Assembly: GCA_934045905.1 (NCBI GenBank)
Contig: OW203768.1
Coordinates: 27,557,060-27,621,059, forward strand
Origin: Leuctra nigra
Lineage: Eukaryota; Arthropoda; Insecta; Plecoptera; Leuctridae
Length of the DNA: 64,000 nucleotides
Reading direction: 5' to 3'
How positions within the stretch are numbered: position 1 is the stretch's first letter; each line of letters begins with the position of its first letter. Position numbers and translations under genes: made by a program. The notes below the pieces were generated by a model. It did not search any database. It was not told where the DNA came from and was given only the letters and a program-made list of their open reading frames with translations. Positions 12,683 through 22,804 of this stretch are shown one piece after another.

Positions 12683-15037
12683 TTGAAAGGCGATAATCCT
12701 CAATGTCGCATTGGGAGTGACAGATTATACCAAGCATTCAGTGACAGATTCGCACAGCCAAATGACGAGGTTAGACAAGAATACACCTCCAAGTACACTC
12801 CGGAAGAAAGGAGATTGATTGACGAATCATTTGACCCGTGTATTTCAGAAGCTCACATAGAGGATGCCATGAAATCTATACGAATCGATACAGCTTCTGG
12901 TATAGACAGAGTCCTGATGAGAGTAGTTAAGTCTCAAAGAGTAGTGAAAATACTTTCATTGATCGCGACGACCATGTTAAAGAAAGGTTGGGTACCAGAC
13001 AGTTTCAAGAAAGCCCGAACAATTTTGATTTTCAAGGGTGGAGACACTAATAGTCCAGGGAATTGGAGGCCAATCACTATTTTCTCCGTTCTAAGAAGAA
13101 TTATTGAGAGAGTTCTGGACAAGATGTTTCGATATTACGAGTCATTTAACATACACCAGAGAGGATTTGTTAGATCACCAGGTACCCATCTGAACATATC
13201 AATTGTTTCTGCCATCTTAGAAAAGTGCAAAAGAGAAAAGAACGATGCTACACTGATTTTCCTAGACATTTCCAAAGCATTTGATAATGTTGGCCATAAG
13301 CACCTGATATCGACATTACGATCCACATCAATACCTACCTGTATCCAAGACATGATAATTGAGTTGCAAACCGGTAATACGACTAGAATTGAGGCAAACA
13401 ATGAAACAACTAAGCCAATTGCCTTGAACTGTGGTGTTATGCAAGGAGCGCCACTTTCACCAGCCCTTTACAATCTTGCAACTGACCATGTTTTGGATGA
13501 GCTCTCGGAAAATGACGTTTCTGAATTTTACGGATACAACTTGGTAGATCATTTGGACAACTTAACTGTGTTGGGATTTGCTGATGACATCGTCATTATA
13601 GGGAAGGATAACCTTTCAGCTGCAACGCTAGCCAGCATGGCTAAGCAACGGCTTCAAGAGCTTGGTCTGAAATTGAATCCTGATAAATCAGTTGCTATTG
13701 TTATTGAGAAGGGGAAGTTACAAGAACAAGAAATATTAATTGATGAGAGCACTTCTATTAAAAGTATTTCCATAGATGAATCAATCCGTTATCTTGGAGT
13801 TAACTTTAATAATCTATTGGTAACAAACTTCGGATCCGTGATTAATGAGCTCAAATCCAAGCTCAATACTTTATGTACTTCTCCTTTGTTAATGGCAGAT
13901 CAGAAATTAAACATTTTAAATCAGTATATCTGGCCAACTCTGATTTATCCTCTCCAGAACGCACCTCTGAAGAAACTTCCGATGGGATATCTAGAAGATC
14001 TAGATAAGCTAGTAAGGAGCACTATCAAAGAGATTCTGTCATTGCCTGGCGACACTCCCGATAGCATGTTGTATTCTGCTAGGAAATGTAAAGGATTGGG
14101 TACATTCAGAGCTAAGTGGGAGGCCTTCATACAGCATCACAACATCTGTCAAGTCCTGGAAAAGTCTCAAGAGCCGTATGTAATTGCAACAAGAAACATA
14201 CCCGAGGAGATGGCATACTGCTTAAAGAAACTCGAAATCAACACCGATCAGTCCAAGACATCTTCTGCGAGCACATCAAAACCAATTAAATTATGTAGCA
14301 AAAGCATCCGAGAAACTTTGCGGCAAAGAGAATATGGGAAGTGGTGTGCTCTGGTGCAGAAGGGAAGCGGCGCAATTCTTTATGAAGAATATACACCTGC
14401 TAATAAATGGATCACAACAAAAGGAGGACTATCATCTTCAGAATGGCGTGAAGCTCTGAAGTTCACAACTAACACCGCCCCTGTGAGAGCTCTTCATGGA
14501 CGAAGCCTGGACGGAACCCGTTGTCGTCACTGCGACAACGAGAAAGAAACCCTTCCCCATGTCCTAGGCTTCTGTCCCTATGGAGAGCTACTACGAAACA
14601 CTCGGCATCATAACATCAGGACGCTACTAGCGAATAGCCTGAAGCAGAAAGGTCTTGAGGTATATGAAGAAGTCGCTGGTGTCTCTGCAAATGGAAGCAA
14701 CAGAAGAATCGACATAATTGCCATCAACAGAACATCTCTTCAAGGCTACATCCTCGACCCCACTGTGAGATTTGAAACACACAAAGGGCAGCCCGAAGAA
14801 GTGCACGAGGAGAAGAAGACCATTTATGAGCCAACTATTGAATACTTTAAGGAGAAATATGCACTTAAAGACATTGAAGTGATTGGCTTGTGGGTCGGGG
14901 CTCGTGGCACCATTTCAGATTTCTTTGTTAAGTTTTGTAAACGTTTTAAGTTAAGTTTAAAGATAATTTATAACATAGTTTTATTGTCCCTAAAGGGTTC
15001 AATTCAAATATTTAGAAACCATTGTTATAGTAATTAG
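12665..15037 (+). CDS. R2-like non-LTR retrotransposon polyprotein (reverse transcriptase + restriction-like endonuclease), 5'-truncated
   Basis: A 790-codon uninterrupted frame. The order is: reverse transcriptase with GNWRPITIFSVLRRI (about residues 130-145), LIFLDISKAFDN, GVMQGAPLSPALYN and the catalytic FADD (about residue 304); a thumb region; a zinc-knuckle-like CRHCDNEKETLPHVLGFC (about 620-637); and a PD-(D/E)xK restriction-like endonuclease with RRIDIIAI and ILDPTVRFE (about 680-706). The knuckle followed by this nuclease is the R2/NeSL/CRE-type arrangement, which primes reverse transcription at a nicked target. The N-terminal zinc-finger/Myb DNA-binding region normal for R2 is missing, and the frame opens inside a simple repeat. 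The 3' UTR seems to run to about 15190, with AATAAA near 15176. All visible catalytic residues are intact, so the truncation looks fairly recent. The exact clade is inferred. Confidence 0.88.
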   Translation: MYVNMILKGDNPQCRIGSDRLYQAFSDRFAQPNDEVRQEYTSKYTPEERRLIDESFDPCISEAHIEDAMKSIRIDTASGIDRVLMRVVKSQRVVKILSLIATTMLKKGWVPDSFKKARTILIFKGGDTNSPGNWRPITIFSVLRRIIERVLDKMFRYYESFNIHQRGFVRSPGTHLNISIVSAILEKCKREKNDATLIFLDISKAFDNVGHKHLISTLRSTSIPTCIQDMIIELQTGNTTRIEANNETTKPIALNCGVMQGAPLSPALYNLATDHVLDELSENDVSEFYGYNLVDHLDNLTVLGFADDIVIIGKDNLSAATLASMAKQRLQELGLKLNPDKSVAIVIEKGKLQEQEILIDESTSIKSISIDESIRYLGVNFNNLLVTNFGSVINELKSKLNTLCTSPLLMADQKLNILNQYIWPTLIYPLQNAPLKKLPMGYLEDLDKLVRSTIKEILSLPGDTPDSMLYSARKCKGLGTFRAKWEAFIQHHNICQVLEKSQEPYVIATRNIPEEMAYCLKKLEINTDQSKTSSASTSKPIKLCSKSIRETLRQREYGKWCALVQKGSGAILYEEYTPANKWITTKGGLSSSEWREALKFTTNTAPVRALHGRSLDGTRCRHCDNEKETLPHVLGFCPYGELLRNTRHHNIRTLLANSLKQKGLEVYEEVAGVSANGSNRRIDIIAINRTSLQGYILDPTVRFETHKGQPEEVHEEKKTIYEPTIEYFKEKYALKDIEVIGLWVGARGTISDFFVKFCKRFKLSLKIIYNIVLLSLKGSIQIFRNHCYSN

Positions 15038-16170
15038 TTGTTAGTTAGATTTTCCTTTTCTGTTTAATCAAATCATTTTCATTTATGTTTTATATCAAAT
15101 TAATGTATTATTTTATTGATTGTTATTCTGTGTGTTTACAACCTTTATGTACAAAGGCAGACTTTATTTTATTGTGAATAAAGATTTATATATGTTCATG
15201 AATGTTTGTATTGTGGATATTATTTGCTTTTTGCTTAACTGTAAGGATGGATATTAATATATATAAACATGGAACTGTAAGAACTCCTTTAACCATGTTT
15301 GATTTTGTGAGATGGAAGTGTAAATACTTCCATTTTATTGCTCTCGTATATTTCTCAGCTGTCATGTTTAAATTTAAAATCAGAACTAAAACAATAAAAA
15401 TTTACAAACAAATCAAAAATACGTTTAAAAAACAGCGAATTTTCTCTACATTTGAACCATATTTTATGTGTGGTGGACATTTAGTTTTTGTTATAGCGCT
15501 GTGTCCCAGAGAAATGATAGAGCGGACTGTATGAGGGGTAATCTTGGCTTACTCAGGTTGTCGTTGTCAGGCGTCGTTTTGTAGTTATTTGCACGTATTG
15601 GACGGCGTCAACCAACTATCACATGTTGTTAGTTCAAAGATTTCAACATTTTCATCAAAATATTATTCATTTAGAATAGGAATAACAAATTATTATCTTC
15701 AAAAGGTAATATCCCATATGAAGATTATTTACATATTAAAAACATATACAATCAATGCAATATTCTGGTATTGCCTATTATATGATCCGGTATACAAGAA
15801 AACAACATAACTTTAAGCCTCATGCTGAAAAGAAATTGCATCCCCAAGTAGATATATGCTGATGTCGGTCCTCAACAGCACAATACCGTGAGCTAATAGA
15901 CTATGGACGGAATCCAGTAGACTCTGGGCACTTGCGTCGATAAATCTTAAATACTTTTTAGCTTGAGGCTGTTTGTTGTTGGTTCCTGAGGCCTGTACAC
16001 CATTAAGTTAAATTTAAATAATTAAATTGTAATATTTCAAAGAATATGACAATCTCATCTGACGTCACAGCTGACCTATAGCTGATATGCTGAAATATTA
16101 TCATAGATACTAGATACTTCATAAATTTGTCTAGTTAATGATATATATTATCATGTTATACCGGTGCAAC
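15038..16170. other. 3' UTR of the R2-like element and downstream AT-rich DNA
   Basis: The first about 150 bp belong to the R2-like element 3' end. The remainder has open frames of 110 and 88 codons with no recognisable domain and AT-driven composition; I do not call genes here. The minus-strand P450 ends at 16171 and its 3' UTR should lie in the right part of this stretch. Confidence 0.4.
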
Positions 16171-19100
16171 TCATACCGAAGTTCGTTTATTAAGTTTGAC
16201 GACGAACCCAACCTCTTCGTTCAATACAATTGTTAGAGAAATATTTAAACCCTCCGTAATTTGTTTCAACGTCAAATCTGTAGATACATTAATCTCTCTC
16301 AGGACTGTGCTTAAGGTGGTCTTCATTTGCATCATGGCGTATTGGGTTCCGATGCATGGCCTGTGTCCTCCGCTGAAGGGTAAATACGCGTACGGGTGAC
16401 GAATGTCAGATGTATTGGACGGCAACCAGCGATCAGGATAGAAACTATGTGGGTCTTTGTAGTACTTTTCATTGCGGTGAAGCGAGAATGTGTTGACCAC
16501 AGCCACAGCACCTTTGGGGAAGATCCATTCGTCGCCGATTCGGATGTCTTCAGGCACCATTCTCGGTATGAGCGTTAAGGAGGGAAATAGTCTGAGTGTC
16601 TCCTTGATAGTTCGTTCCAAGACCAGCATCATGTCCAAATCATCTGCCGTGACATGACGTTGAGAGTCTCCAGCGAAGATGTCGTCCAGCTCCTGATGGA
16701 TCTGGTCTTGGACATCGGTGTGGATCGCGACGAGAAGCATGAGAAACGACATCGTCAGGGCCGTTGTTTCTGTGCCGGCTAGGATCAGAGCGGAGACTTC
16801 GTCGCGCAGATCTTCTGAGGACATCGGAGAGTCTTGCGACTTGGAAGCTTCGATCATCATGTCCAGGAAGGAGTTGATTTTCTTTCCTCCTGCCGTGATC
16901 ATTCCCGGGCGCTTGATGCCGCGTCTGTGGTCGTCTTGTTTCACAGCAATTACTTCTTCGCTGAAGTTCGCCAACATCTTAGAGGAAGAAAACAATTAGA
17001 TTAGGAAGATGTGCAGAGACCTGTTAGTGCAGTGGTTTTCAAGCGATAGGGTTCTGTGGAGGAAATTCCACATTTCACAGCGCCCACACTGTTTTCGTGA
17101 GGTAACTTGTTTTCCCAGGAGAACTATACTTAACTAATACGCATATTCGAACGCAAGTTGTGAGTTAGAGTTAGACTGTTTTCGTTAGGAAAAATTAAAT
17201 TTTGATCAATTGTGAAAGTGGGAATGGGGCAAGAAAGGTAACGTTCCCTTTTATCAACATGATCTCCATGAAGCTTGCCTTGGCGGTTCCACAAAGTTCG
17301 CTCCTGTCGCTGGTCCATTTGTAAATCCAGTCGATGAGAAGCCACGGACGCATTATCCGCCTCACAGCGAGTTTACTTCCTCTCATAATTACTGAAAAGT
17401 CGAATGTTGCCTGAGAATTGCGATCAACACCTGTGAAATCAATTGAATACCGTTTACTGTTAAGTAAAATAGAGATGCTCATTACAGAATTCACTTTGGA
17501 ATTATTTTATATATTTCATACCTACTACAGTTCGTTTGATAGTTGACAGAGAGAGGTTACCGAAGAAACTGTAAATGTCGATTGACTTTCCATCAGCAAC
17601 CTATAAGTATGACACATCCGGATGATATTAAATTAAAATATGTTACTTATAGCAGACTTAAGTGGCATCAGGTTGATATGGTGGGATGGACATAATAAAA
17701 ATATCGGACCATACCAGTATGTTTCACAAGGAATTTGCAAAAGCGAAAAACAATTTTCTGTATGGAATTCCTATTTTTCACGCTAATTTTGTCTATTTTT
17801 CTGACATAAACTCCACCTCCCCTCATAACATTATAGGCGCAAAGAAATTCCACATTTCTGAGGTGTATACAACGTTTTATTGGCGATTGTATTTTGGCAT
17901 TTGCCCTCAGGCACTGAAAGGTCCTTGTAAAACGTAACGGGACTCGAGTCCTGAGACATAGCTCTACCAACTGGGCTGCCCGGTCAGACAGACGGACTAA
18001 CGGACTAAAATAACGCGCTCATGATGTTTGCTATCTCCCAGTAGGTGAATGCATGCATAATGGTCTTAAATGCCCACCACTAACACTCGCACAGGTTGAC
18101 TGCCACATTATGCTACTATTTATCGTATCACATAACGTTCACAGACCTCTTGTAGGTATTTGATACTATAATTAAATAAAAGAGTGTCTTATGCCAATGT
18201 GTATAAATAACAGAATAAATATCACATTTTATTGTGACTTTACAGGGGGGCAACGGTCAGAAACTCAAATTTTACCATAATTACACATCAACCTATTAAT
18301 TCTGTAAAGTGTCGTATTAAGAAAGCTAGAGCAGCTTTTATTCGTTTTAGAAAAGTATTGTGTTCTCATGACCTAAGTTTAAGCTTGCGTATGAGAATGG
18401 TACGGTGTTACGTATTTTCGGTTCTCCTTTATGGTGTAGAAACCTGGACGCTCACTGAAACTGTACTTAAGAAGATCGAGGCCTTTGAAATGTGGGTATA
18501 TAGGAGAATGCAGCGTATTAGCTGGATAGATCGGGTACGAAATGACGATGTCATGGTTCGAATGAAGAAGAGTAAGGAAATAATATCGACCATCAAGATA
18601 CGAAAATTGTCCTACTTCGGCCATGTCATGCGGCATCCAGAGACATACAACATTATGCACCTTATCATTCAAGGGAACATCATAGAAAAGCGGGGACCTG
18701 GAAGGAGACGAACATCATGGCTGAAGAACCTGCGACAGTGGTTTGGTCAAACTACTGAGACTGTTCAGAGTAGCAGTTGACAAGAAAAAGATAGCCGACA
18801 TGATTGCCGACGTTCGATGATCGGACATGGCACTACAAGAAGAGAGAAGATATATGAGAAGGTACCAATCCGGTTGTGATAGTGAGAGCAGCAAATCGAA
18901 AAAAGTGATTTTAATCGAAAGTATGCAAAGAATGTTAGTCCTATAAGGAATAAGCTGGACGCAAAATGTCTTTTGGGAACGTAGGAGAACCAATATAGAT
19001 AGACATAAAAGAAGCTCTGCTACATATAAATAGGAGTGTTTTCTTCATTTTATCTCTTCCAAAATTTTCTGTGAATTGAACCGTTTAGCTGCAAATAAAT

Positions 19101-21057
19101 ATAAAAAATAATCGCTACTGTTTTATACACCAAGAAGGTTCCATATTTTTAGTACAGAAGGTACATTCCTGCAGATCTCCCTCCCACTCTCTGTAACTGA
19201 ACCCAGTTACGTGCCGTTGTGACACTTGAAATAGTAATAAAGTAGCCATAAACTAAACAATTTCATGCATCATCATAACACAACACATTAAATAGCTATT
19301 ACAGTATGCTCAAAGAATGTTGATACCATAAGACAAATCCTATGTGAACTAATATGCAATACAGACAATAAGTATTATTAATTATTACAATACCGTTGGC
19401 ACATTTGCACTTATCAGTTCTATTAACATGACAAGATGAAATGATGGTAATTTTTCATATTCTGACTCTTGTGGCCCTTTGAGAATAATATGTATGATTA
19501 TGAAACTTTTGTATTGAGTTTTATAAAGTTCGTATGTTCATAATGGCGTAAAATGTATTTTCCATACTAAAAAACGCTGACAAAGATTTGACGGCATCAT
19601 CCGATGAAATCAATTCTTTTGCGACATATCTCGTCATGTCTAGGCGAGTTCTAATTTAATGTAAATGATAACAAGGATTCGTTGAAAAGGAACCTAAAAA
19701 CCAAGATTAATAATAGCATTGACCGGTGCGTGCATGCATTGATTTCCACATGCAAGAGACCTGTGTCCACATTTCTCATAGAAACTCGTTAAGAAATGAG
19801 CACGAAGTTCTATGTTCACCAGGAACTTACCTGCTTTCGTGTCTTTTGTTACTGAAACAACATGTATCAGATAAATAAGTGTTATCATGCGTATAGGGAA
19901 CCGTATAACATCAGTTAATTTATATACCTATTGTTTAGGTTAAACAAAATCTTAAAATTCAACCCTCTACATCTCCAGATGGAAAATAGAGCACTGACAG
20001 TCTGCGGCGACGTAATATCAGGCCCAGTTAGGGTTCACACCAGCAGGTGAGAGATCCAAAGTTCGTGCCCAGGTTAGGAATTATATCTCAATTGAACCAT
20101 CCCTTTGTAGCCATCTTTATTAAATCTATTACAATACTCATTCATTGGAAACTACTTATAATCTGATACGTATTGTACACGCCATGTAACCTAGTAATAA
20201 GGAGTCAACATATTTTAAATACAACATTTCTATGAACTTCCAACGGCTGGTGTATTGGATACCACGATTCTCATAATATCACCTAGGTTAAGCAACATTA
20301 AGCGCGGTCAGCATTGGATGGGTGACCATTCAACTCTGCCTTGCCAGTTGCTGCCGTTGGGCCAGAGAAACTGAGTTGTTTGGGGGTTAGTGTGATGACC
20401 GCCCTCAACCTGTTACCAGTCTCTCGACGGCGCGGGTTGTGGAGGCCCGTGTTGTAAAGGATATTCTACATTCCGGTACCGAGTTACATCTCCTTCCTCC
20501 TCTGTATTACACTCTCACTTGTATTGGTTTTGTAGATATGGAATCAACAAGAGTTGTATTCTTACATCACGAAGAGATCGCTCTAATTTATTTGCCTCCT
20601 CAGCAAATACTGGAACGTATGTTTTCAAAATGTTTCTATTGAATGCTGGCAACATCAGTTTGAGGTGCAGCTTCCACTTCTCGCCAGAGAGACCAATCAA
20701 GCCGTTTTTAACGGCAATGTCAATCGCTTTGTCAACTTGAGGAAAATGGTCATGCACTCCAGGATTGCTGAGAACTTTCCCAACGACTTCCGGATCAGAC
20801 AACACAAGGCACAATTCCCATCCCATCCAATATCGGAACACTGAACCGTAAACGTCCTTCAATTTCAGGAGGTTTCTAAAGTTTTTCCCGTTATCGTGTG
20901 ACAACGACGCCATGTTTCCTATGAATGGCAGCCATGTTGGTCCAGGCAAGTTCCTGCTGTGAATCCACAGATGACGTTTCGGCCACCAGTAAGACGCATA
21001 GAGAAGCAGTAACACAGCAAACCACAAAACAAACATTACTGGAACAAAGGACAACAT
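16171..21057 (-). CDS. Cytochrome P450 (CYP4 clan), complete
   Basis: Four exons on the minus strand: 21057-20566, 17600-17522, 17430-17279 and 16977-16171, joining to 509 residues, normal for a microsomal P450. A haem-thiolate monooxygenase anchored in the ER. Exon 1 has the N-terminal membrane anchor followed by LPGPTWLPFIGN. Helix I carries AGTETT (residues 308-313), helix K ETLR (367-370), the PERF-type region PDRW, and the haem loop FSGGHRPCIG with the axial Cys at about 449. The overall pattern is CYP4-like, but the usual EGHDTT is AGTETT here, so the Glu that links haem covalently in many CYP4 enzymes is absent. Intron 3 is best explained by a GC-AG splice (AAG|GCAAGC at 17279/17278). 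Intron 1 (2.97 kb) hosts an RTE-like fragment and a 5S-derived SINE. Substrate unknown. Confidence 0.92.
17938..17990 (-). mobile_element. tRNA-derived SINE head or tRNA relic
   Basis: On the minus strand an A-box-like CAGCCCAGTTGG (17978-17967) is followed about 16 bp later by a B-box-like GGACTCGAGTCCC (17951-17939). The anticodon arm is too short for a functional tRNA. It lies in P450 intron 1. Confidence 0.45.
18305..18834 (+). pseudogene. RTE-like LINE fragment, C-terminal end of the reverse transcriptase ORF, frameshifted
   Basis: A 140-codon frame encodes the typical end of an RTE-type endonuclease/reverse transcriptase: LLYGVETWTL, FEMWVYRRM and FGHVMRH followed by RGPGRRRTSW. Similarity already starts upstream of the first Met (CRIKKARAAF, from about 18310). 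It continues past a +1 frameshift at about 18760 as LFRVAVDKKKIADMIADVR. The fragment is in the plus direction within the minus-strand P450 intron 1. No catalytic domain remains. Confidence 0.8.
19030..20240. other. P450 intron 1, unannotated part
   Basis: AT-rich intronic DNA. No exon or recognisable repeat was identified between the RTE-like fragment and the 5S-derived SINE. Confidence 0.4.
20241..20431 (+). mobile_element. 5S-rRNA-derived SINE, copy 1
   Basis: The left part resembles the 3' half of 5S rRNA: GTTAAGCAACATTAAGCGCG and the near-invariant GGATGGGTGACC at 20317-20328, which belong to the internal control region used by TFIIIA and RNA polymerase III. The right part (GTTGCTGCCGTTGGGCC ... 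GTCTCTCGACGG) is not ribosomal and is shared with the copies at 30868-31062 and 31155-31316. It ends about 130 bp from the donor of P450 exon 1. Confidence 0.75.
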
Positions 21058-22765
21058 TTACAATCAGTAACTTTATAGTTTTTGCATCGTTTATATAATC
21101 AATTGCATTGTGTATTCTGGCATTCGAATTTTCGACAGTTTAGGAACAGTCTCCAAAGTGGCGAGAAGTGGTACAGATTGCTAAAGCACATCTTGTAGCT
21201 TTTAACTTATAACAACTATGGCTTATAACTTATAACCTACACTCGGTAAGTTATTATTTTCAACACAATGAGATTATCATTGGGCTAAACCTGTTGACTC
21301 GCCCCGTTATAATTTTAGTGCTGAGATGTTAAATCTCGCTCCGATAGGTAATAGGGAAATAGTTGTGCTGCCGTATTTCAACGGAGGTTTTCTTGTGGAG
21401 AATAACTCTGTTTTTATGAAAAATTGATTTAAAAAAAACGTACCGTATGTAAAACAGCCAAGGTTTTGTTGTGGAAGAATCACACTGTTTTTAATGAACA
21501 ATGTGTCCCATAAATAACACACCGTATAAAATAAATGTCCAGGGGCCTTATTCCATAACTTTTAATTTCACTATTCTGGTGGAATTCGATTTCTTGCAAT
21601 GTTATTCTTATGGCCGTGACCGGATTACATCAGGAAATGGAATTTGGAAAACGTTCTAGAATACGCCTTCAGCCATGTCTATATATTCAGAATTATAACC
21701 TAAGTTGTTTCTTCATGGTTTTCTGATTACCAAAACCGGAAAAGAGGTCCCGAGAATCTGTATATTGGACATCATCATCCAGTGGCGATGTGGAACACAG
21801 ATTGCTCAAGATGTTCACAATCACACTCCTGAAGACTCTCTCAGACCCCACATGTGCCACATCTGGCCGTATGCCCAGTCGTCAAACTCTCAACGTAATT
21901 AAAAGAAGCGGGTATCCTAAACAAAATGTATGTATACTTTCATCAGTGAAAAGTGGTGTTCAAAATTTATATTTTTTAATAATGAAGATCTTGGTGCTTT
22001 GTTTTGTTGTGCAAATACTACAGTGATATTAATACCAAACTTTTCTAACGTTTATTTGAAAACGTAGCTGACGATTTTTAAAATATAAATAACTTAATGG
22101 TGTAAAGACTTTGTCGAATGATTCACACAAAGTCACAACTCACCATGTGATGACGTCACAGCAACAGATTTACTGCTTAATGAATCAACAGAAACAGAAG
22201 TCATGTGAAGCAATATTATATTATATTTGTCAAACTTCTTATGAAAAATATTAATTTACATTTAAATACAAATTACTTTAGTATTGAAAATTAATTGTTC
22301 CTTAAACGTATTAACTAATTATTTATCATGTAATTATTTAGCACGATAATAAATAAAGAATGACTGCTGAGTTTCCAAGGCAATGGCCGGAATAATAATA
22401 CCGATTTCCCAGGCTAAATTTACATAAAGAGGCACCAGCCTGACTAGCGCAGGGCGAATTTTGACATTCGTTATGCTTAAATGGATTTTGTGTTGATAAA
22501 ATAAAGTATTTTTATACAATCTTGGGGCCTCAGTAGCCAGGGGCCTCGATAGCCAGTTGCCTCAATAGCCACTCAGAGGCGATCGCCCCAGCCTCTAGGA
22601 GCCAGATTGCCCTGCGTGTGTTATTGTGTTGAAAATAGTTTAGGAATAATGTTGGACCTATAATAATTACCTAAGCTAATTACTGCATCGTTAAAAAATT
22701 ATTGATTTTTAAGCCTGTAAGCTGTGCTTTTTTTAATACTTGAATATATTTTACAAGTCTTTCAG
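21058..22765. other. Divergent intergenic region between P450 and desaturase
   Basis: 1.7 kb of AT-rich DNA separating the ATG of the minus-strand P450 from the first recognised exon of the plus-strand desaturase; it should contain both promoters and probably a desaturase 5' non-coding exon. A local cluster of imperfect cctcaatagccag-type repeats occurs at 22520-22610. No ORF with a recognised domain. Confidence 0.4.
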
Positions 22766-22804
22766 ATCTTTTTAGTTTCCAAACGACGCGGTATTGTTGA
22801 CCGG

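Noticed and set aside
15202..15534. 110-codon frame after the R2-like element
   Set aside because: AT-biased composition, no recognisable domain; likely chance.
21066..21080. CTATAAAG upstream of the P450 start as a TATA box
   Set aside because: It lies only about 15-20 bp before the ATG, too close to give a transcript containing the start codon.
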